From CBDDFV01 sp965227335 (lineage in GTDB: Bacteria > Planctomycetota > Phycisphaerae > Phycisphaerales > SM1A02), in the NCBI GenBank assembly GCA_965227335.1, contig CBDDFV010000001.1:1054001-1118000 (forward strand): DNA of 64,000 nt, in the 5' to 3' direction. The notes beneath the pieces were generated by a model. That model was not told the origin of the DNA. It saw only the letters and a program-made list of their open reading frames with translations, and searched no databases. This document shows, in pieces, positions 10,101 to 17,385 of this stretch. The translations under genes and the position numbers were made by a program. How positions within the stretch are numbered: the first letter of the stretch is position 1; the number at the start of each line of letters is the position of its first letter.

Positions 10101-13100
10101 GTCGCTCGTCGAGTGTGACAGCGGCGTGGTCCTCATCGCCGATGACGCCGGGGCGCCGGTCGCTGATTGCAATGACAACGGCGTGGCCGACATCTGCGAG
10201 ATCCTCAACGGAACAGCGGAAGACTGTGATGAGAACGGCGTTCCCGATGAGTGCCAGCTCTCCGGCGCCGTCTTCGCTGACGCCGCGTCGTGGTCCGTGT
10301 TCTCCGCCGCCGACGCCGGCGTGGGCGACGATCCCACGGGGTTCTACGGGACCGTGTTTGACGGGCGATATGTCTACTTCGTGCCGCGCCGTAACACGAC
10401 GATGCGTCACGGCGAAGTGCTTCGCTACGACACGCTCGACGCGTTCGAAGACCCCGAAGCCTGGGAGGCCTTCAGCGCGGCGGAGGCCGGACTGGGCGTC
10501 GATCCCGTCGGGTACATCGGCGGGACGTTTGATGGTCGGTATGTCTACTTCGCCCCCGACGCCCGAGGCGAGCAGGCGAGCGACGACCATGGCGAGGTGC
10601 TGCGCTACGACACCGCTGCGCCGTTCGATGCGGCGACTTCCTGGTCCGTCTTCAATCTTGAGACGGAGATCGACGCCGGGCTCGTCGGTTTCGCGGGAGC
10701 GACGTTCGACGGCCGTTACGTCTACCTCGCGCCGCGGTCCAGCGCGGCGGCGGTCCGCTACGACACGCTCGCTGACTTCGCCTCGGCGGACGCTTGGGAG
10801 ACGTACGAGGTCGGGGCGAACAATGACTACCGGACCGCGGTCCACGACGGCTCGTTCGTGTACTTCGTCTCGTATGACCATGGCGTCGTGGCACGCTATG
10901 ACCCAGACGCTTCGTTCGACGACCCCGCGGCGTGGAGTTCGTTCGATCCGGGATCGGCGATCTTCGGCGGTGATTACGAGGATGGACATCTCGGGGCCGT
11001 CGTCGAGGACGGGCGAATCATCCTCACGCCGACGCTGAACGGACATTTCCTCCAGTATGACACCTCGGGCCCGTTCGATTCTCTCGATTCGTGGTCGACA
11101 TTCGATGCGGCCGGCGTCGGCGGTCAGACCGAGGGCTACGCCGGCGGCGTGGCGGTGAATGGCTGGATGTACTTCGCTCCATCGCACAACGGAACGTCGT
11201 ATCACAGCGAAGTCCTCCGCCTGGAGACGACGGGCGCGTTCACGAATCCTGCGTCGTGGTCCGCCTTCGATCCCGGCGCCGCCGGGGTTGGTCCTGACGC
11301 CGACGGCTTCATCGGCGCTGTCACGGACGGCCGATTCGTGTACTTCGGTCCGTGGACCAATGGAGACTTCCACGGACAGGTGCTCCGCTTCGATTCCTCC
11401 GGCGGCGACTGCAACGGCAACGGCGTGCTCGACAGTTGCGACATCGCCAGCGGCGAATCGTCGGACAACAACGGCAACGGTATTCCCGATGAATGTGAAG
11501 GCTTCTTCTACATCGGGCCGCCCGGGGGCTCCTGGTTCGATCCGGCGAACTGGTCGACCGGCCTGCTTCCCGGTCCGCGTGATGACATCATCATCGGCGA
11601 TGCGGTTGTCATTGACGGTCCCGGCGCCACGGCGGGTGAGGTGGTCGTCCAGGCCGGAGGCGCGATCACGTTTCAGGGCGGCGACGCCGAATTCGCCAGC
11701 CTGACGATTGAATCGGGCGGCGCCGTGCTCGGCGATGGATTCCTGGTCGGTGATGTCGTCAACGGCGGATGGCTCAGCCCCGGATCGCCGATCGGCGAAT
11801 TGACGATCGACGGCGCCTACACCCAACTGGCCGCTGGCGTCCTCCAGATCGATATCGGAGGCGAGAACCCCGGCGTCTCCGCCGATCGACTCAACGTCAC
11901 GATGACGGCGACCCTCGGTGGTGAACTGCTGGTGAATCTCGCCGCGCCGTTTACCCCGGCGAGTGGTTTCTGCCATCAGTATCTGCTCGCGGGCGTGGTG
12001 GCGAGCGACTATGCGACCGTCACGCCGCCTTCGCCGGCGCCGCAGTACATCTCGATGGCGTCGTTGCTCACAGAAACCACGGGCGGCGTGTGCTTCCTGA
12101 CCGATCCATTCCTCTGTACCGCGGGGGAACTCGGCCCGCAGAGCGAAGCCTCGGATGGTCTCGGCTCCGTGATCGCCGTCGACGGCGATGTGCTCGTGGT
12201 CGGCGCGTTTGCGGACGGGACCAGTGGTCCCCTGTCCGGTCTGGTCTACGTGTACCGGTTCGATGGACTCAACTGGATGCTCGAGACGGTCCTCGCCGCG
12301 CCCGATGCCCAGGCGGGAGACCGCTTCGGCGCGGCGGCGGCGGTGAACGCGGGCCGACTCCTGATCGGGGCGCCGCGAGAGGATGAGCAGGGCTTTGACG
12401 CCGGGGCGGCCTATCTGTTCGAATTCGACGGCGTCGAATGGACGTTCGTCGAGAAGCTGACGGCGGTCGACGCCGCCAGCAACGATCGCTTCGGGGCCGC
12501 GGTCGCTCTGGAAAGCGATGTGATCGTGATCGGCGCCCCCGGCGATGACGATGTCGCCTTTGACGCCGGTGCGGCCTATGTGTTCCGCGAGTTCGGCTCC
12601 GCCTGGTTCACCGAGGCGAAGCTGACCGACGGGCTTCTGGGCGGCGGAGCCGCGTTTGGTTCAACCGTTCTGGTGAGTGGAGATGATGCGTTGGTCGGCG
12701 CGCCTGGCGCGGCGGCCGGCGGCGTCGCCGGAGCGGGTCTTGTGTTCGAGTTCATGTTCGATGGTCTGGACTGGATCGCGACGGCCGCGCTGGAGGCGAC
12801 GACCCCTGAGGCCGACGCGGGCCTGGGCGCGTCCCTGGCGTGGACGGCGGACGTTCTCGTCGCCGGCGCCCCCGGGTCGGGTTCGGGCAGCGCTGTCGTC
12901 TTCGTCGAGGACGGAGGCGGCTGGGTCGAGTCCACGGTGCTTGCGTCGTCCGACGGCGCGGCGGACGACGGCTTCGGCTCGGCGGTGGCCGTGTCCGATG
13001 AACTCCTGATCATCGGCGCTCCCCGCGCGGACAACGCCTCCGCCGATACGGGGGCGATCTACACGTTCACGTGGCTTGAGGGGATCTGGACGGAGTCGAA

Positions 13101-13560
13101 TCGGCTGGCGATCGACGGCCTGCAGGCTGGCGAGCGATTCGGGGCGTCCGCCGCGATCCATGCGACCGGCGCGGTCTCCGGGACCGATGCGTTCAGCGTC
13201 GGCCTGCCGGGTCGCGTCTTCACCTACCTTGGTCTTGACATTGAGGACTGCGACGGCGACCTGATTCCCGATGACTGCGACCTCGTCGCGAACCCGGATC
13301 TCGACTGCAACGGCAACGGCGCGCCGGATTCGTGCGATATCGCCGATGGCACGAGCGAGGATGTCAACGGCGACGGCGTGCCTGACGAGTGCGCAGTCCT
13401 CGGCGACCTCAACGGTGACGGCGTCGTGAACGCCGGCGATCTGGCCATTCTGCTCGCGGCCTGGGGGCCATGCTCGGATTGCCCGGCGGATCTGGACGGC
13501 GATGGCGTTGTCGGCGCCGCCGACCTCGCCGCCCTGCTCGCCAATTGGGGGTCGCCATGA
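4144..13560 (+). CDS. Giant secreted mosaic protein with embedded alpha/beta hydrolase and two predicted beta-propellers
   Basis: The start at 4144 (3138 residues) follows GGAGGAG and opens a signal peptide (residues 1-26, ending AAMAG). Regions, approximate: two CPGSGDCC-type cysteine repeats 27-136; two CARDB-like domains 139-394; Ig/regulatory-like domains 395-700; an alpha/beta-hydrolase-like domain 716-989 with oxyanion HGLSN, nucleophile elbow GYSRGS (Ser868) and candidate His969; beta-sandwich regions 1033-1410; two near-identical repeats of about 95 residues 1414-1604 (TPSTVEGG start); a strand-rich region 1610-2003; seven WSxF...DGRYVYF repeats 2040-2419; a second strand-rich region 2453-2656; seven FG-GAP-like repeats 2663-3029 (RFGAAVAL, VIGAP). 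DCNGNGVxD calcium loops sit between modules. A dockerin-like pair ends the protein (3087-3138). It is probably a surface or extracellular lipase/esterase-like protein; the substrate is unknown. Codon GC3 looks lower in the first third than later. Confidence 0.85.
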   Translation: MARGSLGVLLSACVFGVVSGPAAMAGSCPGSGDCCSANGTPGCEQALCCNIICAADPFCCDTEWDQICADAAQKDCGICENCPGSGDCCQENGTPGCLNGRCCVAICAVDPFCCDTEWDSFCVDAAVKESACDCGPAALPDLQAAISADGSVWEWGDDVTVDLTISNEGQGPADASLARIVLSSDFIIGDGDDVILDTEAVPGLAVGAVWTKNNHLVSLPNDPPSGFPGSGTVWVGLIADVGQDVPESNENNNNSLGDPVDITGPILLPDLRATITVDETTVQWGEDVTTDIFIENIGDGDAKGSIAKVVLSSDSTIGDGDDYQLGLLITQSTPAGQGFFYAPPPWSLPPDPPAGFPGSGTVWVGVIADHNDLIVESDENNNDDADTVNITVLPGSATVSVFEFGPGPLVSTTELNSLELWRWNGSDWEYEDNISNPTNPDTFGNLDPLAEYRIDAYVNDMRLNEDWQFTAQGDLDGDIVAEEPATFIVSVVDSDGFPVIGAEVALVSQEGTVWRSGTTILTGEVLWSDGEFEASVQAAQLPGETWTIQVAVDDEITSDGPYAGMEDGQLVQATVEVKGTPTVGPTLTAATILGSPQTVDRDGDGYSSQVGVEWTTSNDGASIPVYALISAIDDDDVEFVLGSDTYVAPMGTTTRDWIVNVSADTSFERGEFHFRIRLYDLATDELLDTIDQSEAPTFGDVGLEPGGDGTMLPNGKWTIICHGLSNTSYASLVEPVAGNPGSANWMYRLGEMIARQSSPTGVLSASNVAIHTMNHQTFAIEPSINGGVSPEHPEYHHVLLFDWVGVSNFYDKSDVSGSLPDWVIPFVQDPPAGVTDDDGYAEGAADALYALVHRHGIESSVHAFIGYSRGSVVASEFVQRMILTPGAAAPAQVIKLDPEGGHFGGLLYEAISDSKFFAWDGVDTTNYWQVNHPFHIAPCDQNCGLEGEAVPGARNFELDSAAEDRWYGHSRAWEYLITGHPLSCIDEDICSPWEDDGYTNPTGRSGLYVQNEILTTQDTPDEPSGATGDPCDEDPPALFASDGISEIFNGDFDGPYAGSTAGWYYHGGTEANQSNSGTVVNGRLKLDAGQERTHNWAYVPAAATSLVFDVIGQTEVPMTLRVFWSTDMSTGAEFFTQSGLGSGGVTFEAPLPPGMAGSVVRVRFETDATPGAGNLQIDNITWSDALPSPSVDLVVSPSLISVTPKSNVGLDVTLLRTNYDGPVDLDVAGLPEGVTAQFTPDMPDGDTAELALTIAGDAAPGTYLVDVTGVADGVEITSAPLTLIIDEVPDLTPPTQQFAAGAVVEGAGDQTVVMTYTDNVAVSLRTLGGDDLIVSKDGCFQTLALDSVVPFEDAPELVATYSFLPPGGTWDAADNGTYTVELQADAVTDVSGNAIPGGVVGFIEVDIIDTPDVELVALTFTPSTVEGGTTTTGEVTLSAPAPRGGATILLSTRNPAVVVPPTRITVPEGDTDASFTVNTAPVETPDVVTVFADWNGDQISADILVTPTMNQLFALVFTPSTVEGGTSTTGEVTLAAPAPRGGASVLLSSSNPAVVMPPSQVTIPEGDVESTFTVTTASVEAPEAVTVFADWNGDQVSAAIIVNPTTPLPDSGWINSLGGVFGVAANWAEGQVPGPQDTALFGLNAIYTVTAQTDHDADRLLVTKGEPRLDLAPHVLTLGPGNYDLEVTAQSGDTARLILASGEIVSASQGSIADTGSTTGEIVLTGAEAVWRVLTNGTNVGREGTGSLRVEDGAAWIAPGVTIATHPGSQGVVTVSGSGSSWTQETSQANRIGARGLGRLEVLDGGLAQMMGDTTLGTETSAAEGEVLVSGSGSALSSTGPITIGVAGVGRMAVTNGGVITAPTIDVSTGAANILAGDGEIQAQITSDGVISPGSTEDGLDAHGVLTLTGAVALEPDSVVRIELAGPATHDRLVVNGDLSLGGDLQIDLLDDFVPTAGDTFVIVEAGLLSGSWMLEAPALPDGLVWSLVECDSGVVLIADDAGAPVADCNDNGVADICEILNGTAEDCDENGVPDECQLSGAVFADAASWSVFSAADAGVGDDPTGFYGTVFDGRYVYFVPRRNTTMRHGEVLRYDTLDAFEDPEAWEAFSAAEAGLGVDPVGYIGGTFDGRYVYFAPDARGEQASDDHGEVLRYDTAAPFDAATSWSVFNLETEIDAGLVGFAGATFDGRYVYLAPRSSAAAVRYDTLADFASADAWETYEVGANNDYRTAVHDGSFVYFVSYDHGVVARYDPDASFDDPAAWSSFDPGSAIFGGDYEDGHLGAVVEDGRIILTPTLNGHFLQYDTSGPFDSLDSWSTFDAAGVGGQTEGYAGGVAVNGWMYFAPSHNGTSYHSEVLRLETTGAFTNPASWSAFDPGAAGVGPDADGFIGAVTDGRFVYFGPWTNGDFHGQVLRFDSSGGDCNGNGVLDSCDIASGESSDNNGNGIPDECEGFFYIGPPGGSWFDPANWSTGLLPGPRDDIIIGDAVVIDGPGATAGEVVVQAGGAITFQGGDAEFASLTIESGGAVLGDGFLVGDVVNGGWLSPGSPIGELTIDGAYTQLAAGVLQIDIGGENPGVSADRLNVTMTATLGGELLVNLAAPFTPASGFCHQYLLAGVVASDYATVTPPSPAPQYISMASLLTETTGGVCFLTDPFLCTAGELGPQSEASDGLGSVIAVDGDVLVVGAFADGTSGPLSGLVYVYRFDGLNWMLETVLAAPDAQAGDRFGAAAAVNAGRLLIGAPREDEQGFDAGAAYLFEFDGVEWTFVEKLTAVDAASNDRFGAAVALESDVIVIGAPGDDDVAFDAGAAYVFREFGSAWFTEAKLTDGLLGGGAAFGSTVLVSGDDALVGAPGAAAGGVAGAGLVFEFMFDGLDWIATAALEATTPEADAGLGASLAWTADVLVAGAPGSGSGSAVVFVEDGGGWVESTVLASSDGAADDGFGSAVAVSDELLIIGAPRADNASADTGAIYTFTWLEGIWTESNRLAIDGLQAGERFGASAAIHATGAVSGTDAFSVGLPGRVFTYLGLDIEDCDGDLIPDDCDLVANPDLDCNGNGAPDSCDIADGTSEDVNGDGVPDECAVLGDLNGDGVVNAGDLAILLAAWGPCSDCPADLDGDGVVGAADLAALLANWGSP

Positions 13561-14267
13561 TGGTGCGGTCGGGGCCTGTCGGCAGGGCCGGCTTTCGTCG
13601 GATCGAGCCGCTGCTCCCGAAACAGCGGCGAAACGGCAAGGGGTGGTCAACGGGATGCGGTGGGTGCTGAACGCCGGAGTTCAGTGGCGCGACATGCCGG
13701 CGCGTGACGGGAGCCGGGAGACGGTCCGCTGCTGGCGCGACTGAATCGCCCGTTCCGCAAGGGCTTACGGGTCGGCGAACGCCGCGGCAACCCGTCGACG
13801 TCGACCCGGGTTCGGATTCAATGATCGGCTCCCGGCCGCGCCTTCGCATGATCGTTCGACCGCGGTTGACGATCCACGGTCGGCGGGGGCGTTGCGCCGG
13901 CTGACCGTGGTTCCGGCCGCGGTCGGAGTCGCGACCGCGGTGGAACCTCAATCAACCGCCAGCCATTCCTTCACTGGATCTTTGCGCGCCGCGCGTACCG
14001 TCCGTTTCGTTCGGAGACGGTGTTCGTCTCGGATGCAAGAGGTTCTGAGTGAAGTGGTCATGGAACAACAAAGGTCGGCTCACGGGATGCACACAAAGGA
14101 CGCGTAGCCTGCGGCGATCCCGGTCGACGGCGCGTGCCGTCGCCCTGGGCTCTCACTTCCCGGCCCGGTCAAGCCCGGTCCGAGCCGCCCCTTGCGTCCC
14201 CGGACGCAGCGTCCGAATCACCACCGAAGTCGATCCAATCACAGTGCAGAGAAGGAACATTCCCTTG
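13561..14267. other. Intergenic stretch with transposase debris
   Basis: About 700 bases lie between the giant gene and the beta-helix gene. The first 185 hold an IS5-type transposase fragment. From 13745 to about 14210 I see no gene; several short open frames have no ribosome-binding site or recognisable content. The leader of the beta-helix gene, with GAAGGA at 14251, occupies the end. Confidence 0.55.
13566..13744 (+). mobile_element. IS5-family transposase N-terminal remnant, frameshifted
   Basis: In one frame the DNA encodes GFRRIEPLLPKQRRNGKG and in another it continues VVNGMRWVLNAGVQWRDMPAR, then stops at TGA. Together these match the conserved N-terminal region of IS5-type transposases (IEPLLP...; GVQWRDMP). 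The piece between the two motifs is deleted, causing the frame change at about 13636. No DDE catalytic region and no terminal repeats are visible. The remnant abuts the stop codon of the giant gene, so the insertion may have defined that 3' boundary. Confidence 0.7.
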
Positions 14268-16004
14268 ATGAACACGCACTTCACCGCCGTCGCGGCCCTG
14301 GCCGCCGTCACCGGCGTCGCCTCCGCCGGCGAAGTCCTCGTCACCAACGACATCGCCACGTCGACGACGTGGACGGCGGACAACACGTACAACCTCCAGA
14401 ACCAGATCTTCGTGCTCCCGGGCGCCACGCTCACCATCGAGGCCGGGACCGTGATCGCCAGCACGCCGACCGCCAACGGCTCCGGCTCGCTCGCGGTCGC
14501 CCGCGGCGCCCAGATCTTCGTGAACGGCACCCGCGAGAATCCGGTCATCATGACCTCGACGAACGACGTCGCGACCTGGACCGCCGGCGATCCGAAGACC
14601 GGCGTGTGGCGTGAGGCCGCCAACGAGTGGGGCAACCTCACGATCATGGGCAACGCGTATATCTCGCTCTCCTGCCCGACCGAGAACAGCGCGACCTGCG
14701 GCGACAACCAGTCGCCGATGGAAGGGCTCATCCCCGGTCCGAACGCGATCTACGGCGGTACGGACGACGATGACAGCTCCGGATCGATCAGCTTCCTCTC
14801 GATCCGCTACGGCGGCCGCGTGCTCGGTCTTGCGAACGAACTCAACGGTCTTTCGCTCGGCGGTCTCGGGCGCGGCACGAACATCGATCACGTTGAGATC
14901 ATGAACAACGTCGACGACGGCATCGAGATCTGGGGCGGTACGGTCGATCTCAAGTACGTCAACATCTGGAATGTCGGCGACGACAGCTTCGACGTCGACC
15001 AGGGCTGGCGCGGCCGCGCCCAGCACGGCCTCATCGTCCAGGGCTACAGCCTCGACGCGTCGCAGGGCTCGGGCGTCGGCGACAACATCTTCGAAATCGA
15101 CGGGGCCGAGGACGGCAACGCCCGTCCGGTGACGCAGGCCGCGATCTACAACTTCACCGTCATGGGCCAGCCCGCCCCGGGCGCCGGCGACGGCGGCACC
15201 GCGTGGCGCGACAACGCCCGCGTGCAGTACCGCAAGTGCATCTTCATGGACCTCGGCGAACGTCTCGTCCGCTTCGATGACGCGGCGGACGGCTGCACCA
15301 CCGGTTACGGCGGCGGCCCCGACGGCCTCAGCTGGCTCCAGACCTGGTCGACGCCCTTCGACGGCGGGATCAACTGCCCCGAAGGTTCGACCGGCGGACA
15401 GGTCGACGGCATGCTCGCGGAAATCAGCGACTCCGTCTTCTTCAACAACCAGGACCCCGCGGCCTACACCGAAGCGGAGAACGTCGGCGTCTTCAACGAG
15501 TCGATGGACAACGTCCTGATCCCCGGCTTCGAACCCGCCGACCAGCCGATCGTCTTCCAGGAGCGTCAGATCGCTGACGCTGACGGCGACGGCCTCCCCG
15601 GCGTCACCCGCGGCGGGAAGATCATGCTTCGCGTGCTCTCGCTCGACCCGCGGGCGGCGAACGAGGCCACGTCCGCCGCGAACCCGATGTCGGCGGATCC
15701 GTTCTTCGACATGACCAACTATCGCGGCGGCTTCAGCCCCGACGAGAACTGGCTCTGCAACTGGTCCGCCGCGGACGCGTTCGGCTTCATCGTCGCGCCG
15801 GAAGGCGTCTGCGTGGATAACGCCGCGCCGAAGTGCCCGACCGACCTCGACAACGACGGCTCGACCGGCGCCTCCGACCTCGCGGCGCTGCTCGCCGCGT
15901 GGGGCCCGAACGAGGGCGACCCCGCCGATCTCGACGGCGACGGCACGGTTGGCGCGGCGGACCTCGCCGGCCTGCTCGCCGCCTGGGGCGCCTGCCCGAA
16001 GTAA
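14268..16004 (+). CDS. Secreted parallel beta-helix protein with dockerin-like tail
   Basis: This 578-residue protein starts MNTHFTAVAALAAVTGVASA, a signal peptide cleaved near residue 20. GAAGGA lies upstream of the ATG. The mature start (TNDIATSTTWTADNTY; then GATLTIEAGTVIAS) is the pattern of secreted parallel beta-helix proteins found next to TonB-dependent receptors in Bacteroidetes and proteobacteria. The middle carries repeated GGTxDLKYVNIWN-like rungs and cysteines (CPTENSATC). The last 55 residues are the dockerin-like pair, DLDNDGSTGASDLAALL and DLDGDGTVGAADLAGLL. It is the first gene of the TonB-receptor locus and is separated from the next gene by a hairpin. I infer a cell-surface or released substrate-binding partner of the receptor; no catalytic residues are evident. 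Confidence 0.8.
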   Translation: MNTHFTAVAALAAVTGVASAGEVLVTNDIATSTTWTADNTYNLQNQIFVLPGATLTIEAGTVIASTPTANGSGSLAVARGAQIFVNGTRENPVIMTSTNDVATWTAGDPKTGVWREAANEWGNLTIMGNAYISLSCPTENSATCGDNQSPMEGLIPGPNAIYGGTDDDDSSGSISFLSIRYGGRVLGLANELNGLSLGGLGRGTNIDHVEIMNNVDDGIEIWGGTVDLKYVNIWNVGDDSFDVDQGWRGRAQHGLIVQGYSLDASQGSGVGDNIFEIDGAEDGNARPVTQAAIYNFTVMGQPAPGAGDGGTAWRDNARVQYRKCIFMDLGERLVRFDDAADGCTTGYGGGPDGLSWLQTWSTPFDGGINCPEGSTGGQVDGMLAEISDSVFFNNQDPAAYTEAENVGVFNESMDNVLIPGFEPADQPIVFQERQIADADGDGLPGVTRGGKIMLRVLSLDPRAANEATSAANPMSADPFFDMTNYRGGFSPDENWLCNWSAADAFGFIVAPEGVCVDNAAPKCPTDLDNDGSTGASDLAALLAAWGPNEGDPADLDGDGTVGAADLAGLLAAWGACPK

Positions 16005-16048
16005 TCGCCCCCCGGCGACGACCCTGAAAGGGGTTGATTCCTGATCAG

Positions 16049-16086
16049 CGTCTGACGGCGGGGGATGAAGCCTCCGTCGTCAGACG
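16049..16086 (+). terminator. Hairpin after the beta-helix gene
   Basis: CGTCTGACG (16049-16057) pairs perfectly with CGTCAGACG (16078-16086) around a 20-base partly structured loop. It lies 45 bases after the beta-helix stop and just before the next gene. Only a weak pyrimidine tract (TCTTCC) follows, so it may attenuate rather than stop transcription. Confidence 0.55.
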
Positions 16087-16116
16087 TCTTCCAACTGATT
16101 CCCACCCCACGCTTCG

Positions 16117-17385
16117 ATGACAGCACCCGCCATGATCTGCACCGCCCTCATCGTCACGCTGCTCAGTCTGCCCGGCCCCGCCGCCGCGGTCGAGCCCGCC
16201 GCGCCGGCCGTCGTCCCGGGGGCCGAGACCGCCGGCGCCGTGGACCCTCGCGCCGATGCGCCGCTCTCGACCATCCGGCGCGAGCTTCTCGAAGCCGCGT
16301 TTCTCGCCGCGTCGAAGATCCCGGTCGATCCCCACGTCGACTCGCGATCCAAAGCGCAGAAGGTCGTCTTTGACGCCTGCCTCGAACTCGGTCAGGCGGA
16401 GCGTGCGCTGGCGTACTCCAGAGAGATCCGCGACTGGCGTCGGGGCGTGGCCCGGGCCGAACTTGCGCTGCACCTCATCGAACACGGCGAGACCGACGTC
16501 GATGAGCTGCTGACCGCTGCGCGGTTCTACGCCATGGACGAGGACGAGTGGCGACGGGATCGAATCAACGTGAACATTGCGCGGGCGTACACGCTGCTGG
16601 GTCGCGAGCAGGACGCCGCGGTGCTCGAAGACGGTCTGATGCACCGCTCCGAGATGGGCAAGGTCGACGCCGCGCGGGTCCGGGTGATGGGCGAGGACGG
16701 CTTTGACGAGCGCGTCGCCGCGCTCGAGAACGTCATGAAGGCGAACGTGTTCGATGCGTCGGTGAACGCACTGGATACGTTCGTCGAGTTGTACCGTCGG
16801 TTCTACGCGGATTCGGAGGCGCGGGCGACGGTCGAGACGCGGGTGATCATGCTCTGGGACGGCCTGCCGCGGCCTGTGCGCACCGCGGTGATGTTCGACC
16901 TGATCGATGTTGCTCTGGATCACGGCGACCGCGCGAACGCGTCAGCGCTGATCGACCTCACGGCGCCGCTGCTGGAGCAGGGGGACTGGTCGGTCGAGGT
17001 GCTGATCCGGCACGAGGGTCGGCTTGCGGCTCTGCGGGGGCGGGCGGGCGACGTCGCCGGCGCACGTGTCGGCGTGGAGCGGGCCGTGGCTCGCTTCGAC
17101 GAGTTCATCCGGTCGGAGGCGGGCGTCCGGCGGATCGTGGACGTCTTCCAGGCGGAGACGCTGCGTCCGGCGGCGGAGGCTCTCGCCGCGAGCGGCGATC
17201 GCGAGGCGAGTCTCGAGTTGTACCGTCGGGTGCTGGAGGTCGGGGCGCAGAACGCGAACGGGCGTCCGCGGGCGGTCGATTACGCCGGGACGCTCGCCTC
17301 GATGGCGCGTCACGACATCACGCCTGACGACGCGATGCGGACCCGGATTCGCGAGATCTTCGAAGGACTGAAACACCCGTGGTGA
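16117..17385 (+). CDS. Secreted helical-repeat (TPR-like) protein of the TonB locus
   Basis: This 422-residue protein starts MTAPAMICTALIVTLLSLPG, a signal peptide ending near residue 24 (AAA). The remainder is all-helical with repeated 30-40 residue units (ALAYSREIRDWRRGVARAELAL; AARFYAMDEDEWRRDRINV; AAEALAASGDREASLELYRR), as in degenerate TPR or Sel1-like repeats. The stop overlaps the GTG start of the TonB-dependent receptor by seven bases, so the two are coupled and likely function together in the periplasm. I know of no exact named family. A role in assembling or docking the receptor complex is inference. Confidence 0.75.
   Translation: MTAPAMICTALIVTLLSLPGPAAAVEPAAPAVVPGAETAGAVDPRADAPLSTIRRELLEAAFLAASKIPVDPHVDSRSKAQKVVFDACLELGQAERALAYSREIRDWRRGVARAELALHLIEHGETDVDELLTAARFYAMDEDEWRRDRINVNIARAYTLLGREQDAAVLEDGLMHRSEMGKVDAARVRVMGEDGFDERVAALENVMKANVFDASVNALDTFVELYRRFYADSEARATVETRVIMLWDGLPRPVRTAVMFDLIDVALDHGDRANASALIDLTAPLLEQGDWSVEVLIRHEGRLAALRGRAGDVAGARVGVERAVARFDEFIRSEAGVRRIVDVFQAETLRPAAEALAASGDREASLELYRRVLEVGAQNANGRPRAVDYAGTLASMARHDITPDDAMRTRIREIFEGLKHPW

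Noticed and set aside
10261..11400. CRISPR or tandem DNA repeat
   Set aside because: The periodicity is protein-level: degenerate repeats of about 55 residues in frame, without conserved DNA repeats or spacers.
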